Assembly: GCA_018350325.1 (NCBI GenBank)
Contig: JAEVLN010000004.1
Location: 3,472,001 to 3,536,000, forward strand
From: Globodera rostochiensis
Taxonomy: Eukaryota > Nematoda > Chromadorea > Rhabditida > Heteroderidae
Length of the DNA stretch: 64,000 nt
Direction of reading: 5' to 3'
Positions 39,251-50,900 of this stretch are shown here, piece after piece. A program made the translations under genes and the position numbers. The notes beneath the pieces are model-generated. The model did no database searches. It was given only the letters and a program-made list of their open reading frames with translations, and had not been told where the DNA came from. Numbering within the stretch: the stretch's first letter is position 1; the number at the start of each line of letters is the position of its first letter.

Positions 39251-40806
39251 TCGGTCTCGGCGTAAAGAATGTAAAAGGAGTTGGGTTTGCAAGATTTAAT
39301 TTTCACTCACTAATTTGTAAGTCACCAGAAGTGAACTTTATTGGTTCGGGTAATTAGTTTAAATGACTGATGAGAGGGTTCGGCGGGAGCCCCCCCCCCC
39401 CCCGGCTCTTCAAATAATGGGTAATCCCGCCGGACGGATCCCTCGCGGCCCCTGAGAATCCGAAATCCCCCCCCCCCAAGCCGATTTTCTATGAATTTGA
39501 ATGTTTTCAGCTTTAATTCCAAAATCGGTGCTTTTGTTTTTTTCATTCCAAAGGTGACAAATTGTTTTAACAACGCCACATTTGAAAAAAATCCTTTCCA
39601 TTTTTTAGTTAGCGCCTACGCAATTTCCAATTTTGCCAACTTCCGGCGGCTCAGCTCCCAGCTGCGCTCCCCCCCCCCCGGCATTGTCTTCCTAATATTG
39701 TGCCAAATGGGGCGCTAAAAATGGCCAAAAATGGGAAATGTGGCAAAATGTCTATTAATTAGCGAAAGACTGGCCTCAAAAAGTGTGTGATTTTTAATTG
39801 GGACAATTCAAAGAATGCACTTTTAGATATCTTTTAATTCTAAATGAAAATTTAAATATAAATGTTAAAATTAAATAAAATATTTTTGATATTTGCAATT
39901 TTATGAATTTTTGAAGGAGTTGGAATTTGCGAAAAACGGACATTAATTAAATTGAAATGAAATTTTGTAATTGGCAGAGAGTAAAATTTGGCGCAATTTT
40001 TATTTTTGGACGGCCATAAAATTTGTGGAAGCGACCCAGCAACTTGCATATTCTTCCATTTTCGGTGTTGATTACACAAATACACACACTTATGGATTCC
40101 AGCCAAAAAGTCGCGGGGTTTCCCCGTCCCCGAATGTGCGGGGTGGGGCCGGCGGGGACGGAAATGAAATTCGATATGTTCGGAGGGACAAAAACGCCCA
40201 AAACTTTTTGCATCACCGCCAAAACTGGCCGTTGTTGGAACGGAAGTGAAAATGGCGCAAAAATAGCAAAAACTTAAGCCAAAAAGCGGAAAACGAAAAG
40301 CTGCAACGAAAATAAAGAAACATTTTGCCAAAAGCCCTCCCAAAAAATGGAATCGAATTTTACAATGTTTAAGGCCAATAGTTAATGACCAACCATTCAA
40401 TTTGGCAATGTTGGAATGCGAATTTGGTTTTTAAGCCTAAATAATTCTCACCGGAGGCATATTCTTTAAATTAAATTCTGTCGAATTGTTTAAATTTACG
40501 ATAAACGTACTTTCAGCCCTCTTTTTTGTTTTGATTCTCACGACCCTCCGATTGGCATAAATTGAATTTTGTGTGAAAAATTTACCCTGCGGGCATTGGC
40601 TGGAAACGTAAAAATTATGACATGGCCAATTAGGGCTTGAGAACACAAACAAATGCAATATTCGAATATAATTGGACGATTAGGGCGGCTGGCTGGCTAT
40701 TCACGGGGATCATTTACCCCCCCCCCCCCCCCCATTTTCCAAATTGATGATTTAACCCCCGAGGGGAAGAGGAAAACCAAAAATTCCGAGAACATTTTGG
40801 GCCAAA
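38319..40806. other. Intergenic, no gene supported
   Basis: About 2.5 kb with G run at 38640-38648, a C run of about 40 bases at 39209-39248, shorter C runs near 39392, 39470, 39670 and 40717-40732, and a double hairpin at 40114-40143. Open frames are short and unlike known proteins. Confidence 0.5.
39209..39248. repeat. C homopolymer of about 40 bases
   Basis: An uninterrupted run of C on the + strand. It gives the poly-Gly stretch seen in a short minus-strand open frame, which is not a gene. True length cannot be trusted from one assembly. Confidence 0.85.
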
Positions 40807-42265
40807 ATGTTTTATTTTCTGTCCGTTCTCATCGTTGCTTTTATGGGCTGGGGTACTAAAGGCCTCAACAGAACCAATGATTTCGTTTCGGAGTCGGCGG
40901 TGTTTGCCGGTCCGTCGACTGAAGAAGAAGTTGGCATTGGCACACTGCAGAAGGCTTCTTCATTATCCGCATCATCTTCTGAGGAGAAGTCGGCAATGGC
41001 ACTTTGGTTGAGGGGACGCCACGGGGCAAATGGACAAAGTGCTCGGATCGGACTGACCGGGAGCAACAACCGGACTAAACTGGAACTTCGAGACCAGCGT
41101 GACCCGAAACAAATTTTGGACAACCATAAAACGTTGTTGGAGGACGTTGAAATATACCGTAGTGGGAAGCATCGACAACTTTTGAATGTGAGAAATAGAA
41201 AATCCAAATTAACAAAAATTAAAAATTCAATTCCCAAAAGGTGTCCAAGCGAGAGTCACACGTCACAAATACCTCCGGAGACCTTCCGATGCGAATTGAC
41301 GGAGTGAAAAACAGTTCCGGAGGATTTGCTTATTCGTTGGGTTGGGATGGACCTCCCAGAGGCCATCGACCTGCGAATTTGAGCGATCCATGGAAAGGTG
41401 GCCATCAACAACGGCAGAAGCGAGATAGAGAGGTACCAGAACGAGCAGTTGAAGCAGAACCTGGAGAAGATGTACCCGAAGAAAGAGTTGAAACTGTGTC
41501 GGATACAGGAACAACATCTGCTGTAGTGCCTAATGACCTTATTGTTCAACATGGACATGTTGTTACGCCAAATGTTGGCGGTGCCGTTTTCCAAGAAGCC
41601 CGAATAATGCGAACAGAGTTAGCAGCTTCTTCTCAGAAATAAGAAATTTCCTAAGGCATTTTCCAAGCCCTCCGCCGTTGCAACACAGCCCCCATCGGGC
41701 GGCCTGGGTTTCAACACCGTCAAGCAGCACTTCGGCAAACATTGGACATTCAATGCCAATGCCAAAATCAGAATTATCGTCTTCCTCCTCCTCTTCCTCC
41801 TCTTCGTCTTCCAATTCCGAGGAAGTAAGCGAAAAATAATTCAACAAATTTTTCGTGTCCCTAAGGAATTCACTGCTGGACGTAATGGCGTTGAAACGAA
41901 TAATGCCAAAATGAGTTGGCCAGACTTTTTGGCACGGACAGCGAAGGAAAAGCAATCGATGGCAAAGTCCGAAAGATCGGCTGAGGTTTTTTTGATAATT
42001 TAGTCGCCAAATTAATTCGTTTAAATGTTTCTCCATTAGAATGATTCTGAGCGGCAAATGGACGACGAAACATGGCACGGGGGCGAATTGAGTGGCGAAA
42101 TTTGTGCCGCGATATTGGCATTTATGGTAAAAATGGGAAAAGGAAAAGATAAATTAATCGGTAATTAATTATATAATTATTTTTCAGGTCGTTTTCACTG
42201 CGAGTGTTTGTGTTGGCAGGCAGAAATCGTTGGACAAACTGAAAAAGGCAATTGAAAAGTATTGA
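40807..42265 (+). CDS. Unrecognised signal-peptide protein with C-terminal membrane segment (tentative model)
   Basis: Exon 1 (40807-41187) starts MFYFLSVLIVAFMGWGTKG, a signal peptide, and continues as a Ser/Glu-rich, hydrophilic sequence with NRT glycosylation sites. A gtgaga donor and an aaaag acceptor at 41240 lead into VSKRESHVTNTSGDLP. In 41330-41900 more than one frame stays open: one gives a basic/acidic repeat-poor stretch to 41642, another runs ANRVSSFFSEIRNF to a poly-Ser SSSSSSSNSEE that splices in phase into EFTAGRNGVETNNAKMSWPD. The last exons read DDETWHGGELSGEICAAILA, FMVVFTASVCVGRQKSLDKL and KKAIEKY, stop at 42265, giving a membrane helix near the C-terminus. The family is unknown and the middle of the model may be wrong. 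It converges on the C2 gene, 143 bases away. Confidence 0.5.
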
Positions 42266-42408
42266 CAAATTCAAAATGTATCGATTTTCCATGGCTTATA
42301 AAATAAAATTAAAATATATTGCAGCATAATGTGTCTTATCTCTAAAGTCTAAATGTTATACAAAAAGAGGGAGGGATTTACAAATCTCGTCGCCAATTTA
42401 ATATTTCT

Positions 42409-43565
42409 TCACCACTCGGCACTCAGTCGGTGCCATTCGGCCACCGTGTGCCCTGGACGCTCGATGGCTTCGTGCCAATGCCGCGCGCCGCTTTCGTCCG
42501 CGCCCGACAATTCACCCAAAATGCAATGGCCCAGCTCAGCGAAAGAATCCATTAGCTGACATTAAAATCGAACCCTCTTTTTTGACAAAGAAGGCACAAT
42601 GCCATAACAAATTCAAATTTTCTTGCCATGATCACCACAGCCAGGTTGTCCAACTCGTCCGGCTGTGCCGCGAACACAAACCGTTCATTGAACACCGGCG
42701 CCGTGCCAATTTTCGGAGAGACATTCGCCGTTTTGCGCTTCTCAAGCGCGCCCAGGTCGGCACGGAGCAGCCAAACGAGGAGAGAGGGGGCGGCTGAACG
42801 AAAGAAAGATAATTAAAATTAAATGACAGTCCCTTGTCCTTTGTCGGCTTTTATCCTTTGGACAAAAAAGGGCGGCTGCTCTTTGAAATGCGAATTGCCT
42901 GAGGCATCAGGAAGCCCGGAAGCGCGCAACACATCCACGAACAGCCGTTGCTGGGAGTACTGCAGACAAACCAGCAACTGGCCGAGCTGCTCTCGCCTCC
43001 AGTAGCAAGAAGCCTTAGAAACCCCAAAGGGGTTATTCCTTTTTTTTCTTTGTCTCACATCCGAAGCTCGCGCAGAGGCGGCCGCGGAGCGTCCCCTCCG
43101 GCGACTTCCCGCTAAGTAACGTCTCCCGGCACCAAATTCGAGCGATGGCAGATGCAGCACGCGGTTGGCCTCCACCATCGGCATCAGCATGGCCCAGTTT
43201 TGCATGTGGCCAAAAGAGTGTCCGGCTGTGTGGATAAATTAACAAATAGCTTAATTGACCATAAATGATTTGATCGATCACTTGCCGTGGTGCATGCGTC
43301 GTGCCACTCCTTCCCACTCGTCGTCCGCCTTAGAGGCGCCCGTGCGTGCGGAGCCTGCGCCGACGTGCGATAGCACCGCGGGTGCCGAAATAAGCCCGCG
43401 GGCGTTACCGCGTGCGGGCGAGATCAATCCACGGCGATCAGCCAGTGACAGCGTGCGCTTTACGTGCTGGCAAGAGGGCGCGCTCGCGTGGTGTCCTCTC
43501 CGATTGCCCGCGTGCGGCACGTGCACAAAGCCGTTCATCAAATGGCACGCTGCCAATTGCTCCAT
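42409..43565 (-). CDS. C2-domain synaptotagmin-like protein
   Basis: Start MEQLAACHLMNGFVHVPHAG at 43565. The first part (43278-43565) and the next exon (FGHMQNWAMLMPMVEANRVL then an Arg/Ala-rich stretch) match nothing I know. Then a C2 domain: EQLGQLLVCLQYSQQRLFVD, VLRASGLPDASGNS, FVWLLRADLGALEKRKT, GTAPVFNERFVFAAQPDELD NLAVVIMA, and the C-terminal exon FAELGHCILGELSGADESGA followed by HWHEAIERPGHTVAEWHRLS, stop at 42409. The HW..........AEWH.L ending is the C2B terminus of synaptotagmin/rabphilin-type proteins, which bind membranes in vesicle traffic. Only this one C2 domain is visible, and the calcium-binding aspartates are not obvious, so it may be calcium-independent. The frame at the 42795/42870 exon join is not settled. 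Confidence 0.7.
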
Positions 43566-44989
43566 TTGGGCGGGAATTTGCGAATTGAAATTTTATTGGC
43601 TACTGCAAAATTATTTGTCGATACAATTGAATAAAATTAATATAAATTAAATTAACTTTCGAATTTGTCAACTTAAAGTGTTTAAATAACGGAAGCAGAT
43701 TATGCCACTACTATAAATGTTCAAAACCAATCTCGACCGGCGGTCCCTTGTCGGGATTCTAAAATTAAAATTTTCAGAAAACATTTCCGTTGTTTGGAGG
43801 GGTGTAACTTTCGAAAAGACAAAATGAAATTTGTGTGCCAATTGGCATTCTTTTGTGGCTTTTTTGCCTCGGGCGCCATCTCCGTCCCCGTCAAATAGCC
43901 CAAAGGCGTGGAGAGACATTTGTTCGTCCATTTTACGCCTCGGGCCATTTAGTGTTGAGCCGTCGCGCAATTAGAGCCCCCGGGGGAAAAGCCGCCGATG
44001 AAAGGGAATCACGCGAAAGGGACAAATTGGCACAAAAAATAAAAAGTTTTTAGAAAAAAATCACCAAAGTTTGGAGTTTTATCCATTTTTAGATAAGTTA
44101 TTAATACATTTTGTTAAATAAAATTTTATTATTTTAAATATTAAAGAATTTTGGTTGCTTTACGAAAAAAGCCAATTTTTGTGGAAATAAAGGCAAAAAA
44201 GGGAGGGAAAGTCGCCGCCGCGTCCCATGAATATTTAATGAGGCGTAAACCGGTGGGCGAGCGGCACACAAAAATAATAAATATTCGAATTTCCTCGGAC
44301 ATTCGGCGGCCGCCGTCGGCGGCGACGCCTCAAAATGTTTTTTTTTGAAATTATTTTAGCCGATAAATCGACCAATTTATTTGAATTCAGCAAAAATAAT
44401 TAAATTATTTGAAACCTTTTAGAGCTTTAAAGATTATAAAAAGGCATTAATTAATTATAAAAGGCTTTTGTTCTGTGGTAAGAAGCTTATTTTCGAGGCC
44501 CAATCATTTACATATTTGATGGAATGTGAGGCTTTGTCAATATTTCCTTTGTTTGTTTTGTTTTGGTTTAAGGCCTCAAAATTGGACTTACAGTCAGTCG
44601 CTACAGTACTTTATGATTACAGTATGAAAAATTTTGTTGTTTTTGAATAGATTCTTTCTTCTCTTTGATATGAAATGCATAAAATGTGTGTGCATTTTGG
44701 GAATGGAATTTGCTTTTTTCTCTACAAATTAATTGTTTAAATAAAAACTTCGAAGGGTTAGGCCACAAATGTAAAAAAAAGGTATAAAAAGGAAGCTCTT
44801 CGGAGGAGACTATCGCAATTTGTATGGGCGGGGGGGGCGGTGATCTGTTGGGGCAAGGCTAAATTTGCAGGGCATTTCCGGGTTTGTCGTCAGGGATTTT
44901 TGTTGAATGGATCAGTTGGTTTGTTGCGTAGGGCCCCCGTCGTCCGCAATCGATCGATCAATCGATCGATTGATCGATCGATCGATCGA
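43566..44989. other. Intergenic between C2 and Shank genes
   Basis: AT-rich, no supported gene. It includes the heptamer CCTCGGG at about 43868 and 43939, and ends at a GATC microsatellite that overlaps the Shank stop codon. Confidence 0.4.
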
Positions 44990-44995
44990 TCAATC
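44948..44995. repeat. (GATC)n/(GATT) microsatellite overlapping the Shank stop codon
   Basis: A run of cgatcgatcaatcgatcgat-type tetranucleotides with occasional tt/aa changes. The Shank stop codon (tca on +, 44990-44992) is its last unit, so repeat slippage directly borders the reading frame end. Confidence 0.85.
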
Positions 44996-47900
44996 CTCAC
45001 GGGGCACGAATGACCTCAACGACTGCACCATCGTTTGGCGATGCGCAATCCGCGTCACGCCCAACCTTAAAACAGCGAACAATGGAAAGGTTTGGCACTA
45101 TCAAATTAAAAAATTATCCGATCAAAATCAGACAAATGCCAATTTTATTTTCCGTTTACGCGGTGTATTGTGCCCGATCGAATTGCAACAGATCGGTGCC
45201 GCTGATTTGTCCAAATGCGCTTGCGTAGCCGTGCAACTCCAGCGACGCTAACCATTCCGCGACGTTCCCAAAGTCCCACGACTCCACGGGCTTCTGTTTT
45301 TTGAGAGTTTTTTTTACCATTTTTTTTTGAATTTTTGACAACCTGCCGAAACATGGCGGTGGTTATTGGCGGAGGCCCGTCGTTGACCGAAGGTGGCGGC
45401 GAAACGCTATTGGAAATGATGACAATACCTGAGAAGAACATATTTATAGAATGTGATTAATTGGGCAATTAAAAACAAGTTAATTAATTTGTTTCTAAAT
45501 CATTATTTGTTTTTGTGCCTTCCGCGGAATCTTCAGAACCGGCAGAAGATCCTTGGCCCGAATCGGAAGAGCAGCTTTTTGTGCCTTGGCCACAGCTCGT
45601 GCTCGGCTGCTGATCATCGTAATCCACCGGCGGAATTCTGACCGCATTCTCCGACAGCAGCGTGCCCCGTCTCGAGTTTGCCATCGACGGAACCTGAACT
45701 CGTTGAATAAATGATACATAAATTAAGGAGACTGGGACCAATTGCAGTTTCCCGAACAGCCCCCACCCCCCCCCCCACTTTACCGTCAAAAGTTTTGTCG
45801 CCGGAGGCGGCGACAGTCCGCGCAGTGCCACAGATGACTGGCCGGCAGTCGCAGCCGCCTCCATCTGTTGGCTGAGTACGGTGACGCGGTGCTGGACGGG
45901 CAAAGCCGGAGCAGCCATCGCCTGGTGGTGGTGGTGGTCCGTGTCGCCGTACTCGCTGGGCTCCAAGGAAGTGCGCGAAGATGTGTACCTAAAGAAAGTG
46001 TCTAAAATCATCGGATTTCATGTGATTTCTTAGATTTGATTTTTCAATTTTTGAAATAATATACGAACAAAAGGGCATAAAATCTGAAAATTCACCCGCT
46101 GTCCTTTTTGGAGCCAATAAAAGCGCCGGTGGGTGAATGAGAGTTGGGCATTGATTTGACAACGCCGCCGGCGCAGCCGTGCGCGCCTTTGCCAGAGCCG
46201 GCCGCCACATTCTCAAGCACCGACTCGCGCAGGCTGAGGCCCGTATTGTAACGACTAAATTCGAATTGAAATTAAGGAAATATTTGACTTCCCATTCAAC
46301 AGATCCGATCACTAACCACCAAACATTTAGAGTAGTTCGATTAGAATCATTGCCACTTGACCAGAACTCACTCACTTGACCATCGTGACGCCGCTGTTGT
46401 TATTACTACTGCTGTCTTCTGTTGTTGTGTTGCAAGTACTGCTCGACATCGTCGCCATGTCCTGCCCGTTCTTATCGGCCTCACCTTCCCCTTTTTCTTC
46501 CGCTACGCGTACTTTGCTGCGTCGCTTGGCCAGCGCGGAACGGAGGTCCGAGTCAAAGTTGGCCGGAGGCACAACTTTTCCGGAAGGCTGACTAACTGAA
46601 ATTGGCAATTTAAATCGATCACTCTGAAGCTCTGAACTGGTTGAACTCGTTGGAGTGGAAGAGCTATTCGAGGTGCCAGAGGAAGACATGCACTCATCAC
46701 GCTTGACTGGCTTCAGTCGGACCGATTGCAATGCTTCAGCCGATACGCCCCGACAATCTGCGTTTCCGCTCGCGCATTTTTCCTGCGTCGATGCCAAGGA
46801 GGTAGAAGTTGAAGCTCGAGATTGAGAGCCTGGAACTTTCCAATAATATTTACCAATTTGTAATTTCCAACCGTTATCTTCGGTTGAGGACACGGATTGC
46901 TTCTGTGTAAGCGGCTGTTTCAACCAATTTGGCGGTGGCGGTGGAGGCGGTGCCGGCACGTTCGTGCCGGTGTTGTTGCTGTGGGCCGGTAGCGAAGGCA
47001 TTTCGGCAGAGTGCGCGGTGGGTGACGGGTCGTTGTGCACCTATCGAACAAAGCCGGAATTACAAATTTGTTGAATCATTTCCAAACTTTACCTGGACGA
47101 GTACCGTGGAGGCATAGACGGGTTGTTGCTGCGGCTGTCGTCCTCCGCTCGGTCCAGCAGTAGCAGCAATGGGCGCAGCTGCATTAACTACCCGAACTGT
47201 TCCATTCTGACGGCTAATTGCCGTCGTCGCTTTTTGTGCTGGCGGCGGTGGTGGCGGCGTTTTTGGACGGAGAACGGCACGGAATTCGGGCGTTCCGTGC
47301 AGGTCTGGCGACGAATTAGAGTTCTTCAGCGGAGTGGTGGCGCCGTCCATGGCGTTTATAGTGCCGTAACCATTGGAACGGATTTGTTGCTGCTGCGCAT
47401 TGTGCTGCTTGCGCCGCTTCATTTCGTTAACTAAAAAGTAAATTAGGACATTTGGCCAAGCATTCAATTTTGGGCGCTTCTGAGTCCGTGGTTGATTCCA
47501 ATTCACTGATTATTTTGATTTGAGCTAAGCCAAAGACCGTTCTGTCCCTAATGATATAAGCAACCTGACGTAAACTTCTTTGGCCCCCCATCGGCAGCGG
47601 CGGCCGTTGTTGTGCATGGCATTGCCATTGCCTTTGTCGGAGTGCCGTGTTGCTGCTGCGGTTGGTTGACCATTAACTGCTCCAATTCGACGGCCGAAAT
47701 GCGTCGGGTGGCCGAAGCGCGGCCAAGTTTCACTGAAGCGCAACGGATTTGGTCGGCGGAGGAGGGGACGGACGGCGGCGGGGAGGGCGGGCGGGGCGGG
47801 GACGGAGGCGGAAGGGCGCGGTTGTTGTGGGGGAGGGCGGAAGGGTTAGCGGCGGTGGAGGAGGGCGGGGGTGGAGGGGGCAATTCTGCGGTTGCATGGA

Positions 47901-50900
47901 CAAGCGTTTGTTAGCACAAAGTTAGTTTTAATCCATTATAGAACAATGATTAGAAGTTCAAAGCAATTAAAATCGTTTAAGTAATTTCAGAAATTCTTAA
48001 AAAGCACCGCATTTATTCATTCTCACCCGAGGCACAAAATTGTGCCGTCGCCTGTCCGACGGTCCTTCCAAAAGACAAAGTTGTGGAGGGGTCGCGTTGC
48101 GGCGGAGGCGGCGGCACGAACGACACATGGCGAGGAGCTTAAAGTTTTTATTTGAAGAAACTCCAAAAACCGCCCACCCACCTGAATGGTTCCTTCTTCC
48201 GAGCGTGCCGCAAGTTGACGCGTAATGGCTTTGTTCCATCACAGTGATCACTTTTAGCTGCAATAGTCCGATCAGACGTTGATCAAAGATCAAAGATCCG
48301 GGCTTTTAGCAAGGCAAAGGCGTAAGCAAAAAAATCAGTTCGGGCGGGAAGTTATCATAAAAATTACCGGTTGTCGGCCGGTGTGGGGGAAGAGGGGGGG
48401 GGGGGGGGGGGCTCTGCCCTGGTAATTGGATCAAATAAGTGATCAGACCTTGCCTGGATGGTTCGATCTAAAAGATTAAGACCCAAAAAGGATCCAATCA
48501 CTGAACGACGTCAACCAAATGGCTGAGTCACTGTCATAATTACTGTATATAAAGTGACCCCCCGGGCAGATCCAAAGTTTCGAAGATCCCAATCACTGAC
48601 TGATTCGACTCAAACCAAAACAAAACAAAAAATTGCCTCCCACCGTAATTGGGTCTCCCGACTGATGGATCAGCTTCACCACCCGCTCATGGCTGGCCGT
48701 CCGCACGTCCACTCCATTGACCTCCAGCAAAAAGTCGCCTGCCAGAAGACCTGCCCGTGCCGCCATTCCATGCGGCACAATTCCCTCAAAGAATTGAAGC
48801 GCGGGGTTGGCACGCGACGGCCGAAAGCATTCAATTGGGACGCCAACCGACTCCGAATCTGTTAGGGACGTCAAAAATCGAAAAAATAACTTCAAATCTT
48901 AAGCAAAATCTGGGTTTTGAATTCCCGAAAAATATGTTTTTCCATTTGTGTCAAAATTGTGCCTTTGGCCCCGCGCAGGATAAAGCCGAAGCCGTTTCGC
49001 CCTCGAGGGATGACCAAAATGCGCGGAACGTTTGCTTCAAAGCCGGGCTGTTGCACAGAGTCCTTGCGCAACGTGCCGTAGTCTCCCGCAACGGACGAAC
49101 TGACCACACTTAAACTTGGGCTGGCAGGAGGCTGAAACTTTTGGACTTTCGTTTATTTAAACAGAAATTGCGACTTGCTGATGCCCTGAAAAGCGATGTT
49201 GATGGACTGATGCCATTGTTGAGGACGAAGAACAATGGGAGAGAGAGCGACGTCGAAGCAACAAATGGTCCGAATTCGACTGCCGACTCGACATCCGACG
49301 GCGCGGGTTCAGCAACGGACTCTCGCGGAAAGGCACTGAAAAGTTTCCTTTTTCAAAGACAAATTTTGGTGTTGGACATTTCAACGCCGGTACAATTCAG
49401 TCCGTTGATTTTTGATTGGACTTTTCGAAAGTAAAATCTAAGTGACCGAACCAATTCAAAAAAAGCAAAAGTCCAAAAACGGTTTTTTCTGTTTTGGCGT
49501 CGAGTTCACCCAAATTCTGTTGAATTTGCTTAAAAAGAATGTGGTCAACGGCACTGAATCGATTCACCCAAAAGTTTTATTTTTTTGTCAACCTTGGCAG
49601 GATGCCTGCAATATTGCCCATTGGCGAGACCCATAAACTGTGTATTGCTGATGCTGGGACCAGCAGAACATTTTCGGGAGAGGATTAAGCGACTTAACCC
49701 AGATTTACCCCTCAGGGGAAAATAAATGAATGAATGTTCCCCAGGCACAGGTGGTCAACGTTCCGCCGAGGGTCATCCTCCGACTTTGATCTCTTCCCAA
49801 ATAACCCACCCCCAACGATGTGCCCGAAAATCCCATAATTCCATCATCCGAAAATCCCCCCCCCCCACACGCCAATCCCGTTCCATCATCCATCAACGCT
49901 AATTAGACTCAAAAAGCACATCGACAACGACGAAGCAGTCCCATTAATCACACCGCAGCTGCACCTTTTTCCCAGAACACATCGGTGAGGGGGGGGGGAA
50001 GGTCAGGATGAGGAGAAGAAAGTTGATGATTAGGAGAGCATCTGAGGAGAGGAAGAGGGAGGGTATGGTGAAGAAGGGACGAGGACCAGTAGAAGGAGTC
50101 GATCAGATTGGAAAGTGATTAGTGATTTGATCAGAGACTAACGACCAGAGAAGAAGGTTAGTTAATCGGCCGGCGTAAGGATGCCGAAGATGATAACATT
50201 GGCTTGTGTAAATGGGGGGGGCATCAGGACGAGGGGGGGGGAAGGGGGCATCAGGACGAGGGGGGGGGGAGGGGGGCATCAGGGCGAGGGGGGGAGGGGG
50301 ACGAGGGGGGGGAAGGGGGGCATCAGGACGAGGGGGGGGGGGAGGGGGGCATCAGGGCGAGGGGGGAGGGGGAGGAGGGGGGGGGGAGGGGGGCATCAAG
50401 ACGAGGGGGGGGGGAGGCGGGGCGGAGGCATCAGGACGAGGGGGGAGGGGGGGGAGGGGGGGGAGGGGGAGGAGGGGGGGGGAGGGGGGCATCAAGACGA
50501 GGGGGGGGGGAGGCGGGGGGGGCATCAGGGCGAGGGGGGGGGGGAGGGGGGCATCAGGACGAGGGGGGGGGGGAGGGGGGCATCAGGACGAGGGGGGGGG
50601 GAGGGGGGCATCAGGGCGAGGGGGGGAGGGGGAGGAGGGGGGGGGGAGGGAGGCATCAGACGAGGGGGGGGGGGGAGGCGGGGGGGGGGAGGCATCAGGA
50701 CGAGGGGGGAGGGGGGGGGGAGGGGGGGAGGGGAAGGTTAGAGGTTACGTCGGTGGATAGCAAATGCGTGCTGACCAAAGATAAGAACAGCGATTTGTGA
50801 GCAAATGAGCTAAAGATCAAAATGTTGAGGATAAAGAGAAGGAGGAAAGGACAGATCAGTCAGATCAGATCAGAGGATGATCGGATTATGCACAACAAAC

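Noticed and set aside
50181..50800. Three + frames of about 180-200 codons rich in Gly/Arg/His
   Set aside because: Same minisatellite read in three frames, inside a Shank intron on the opposite strand.
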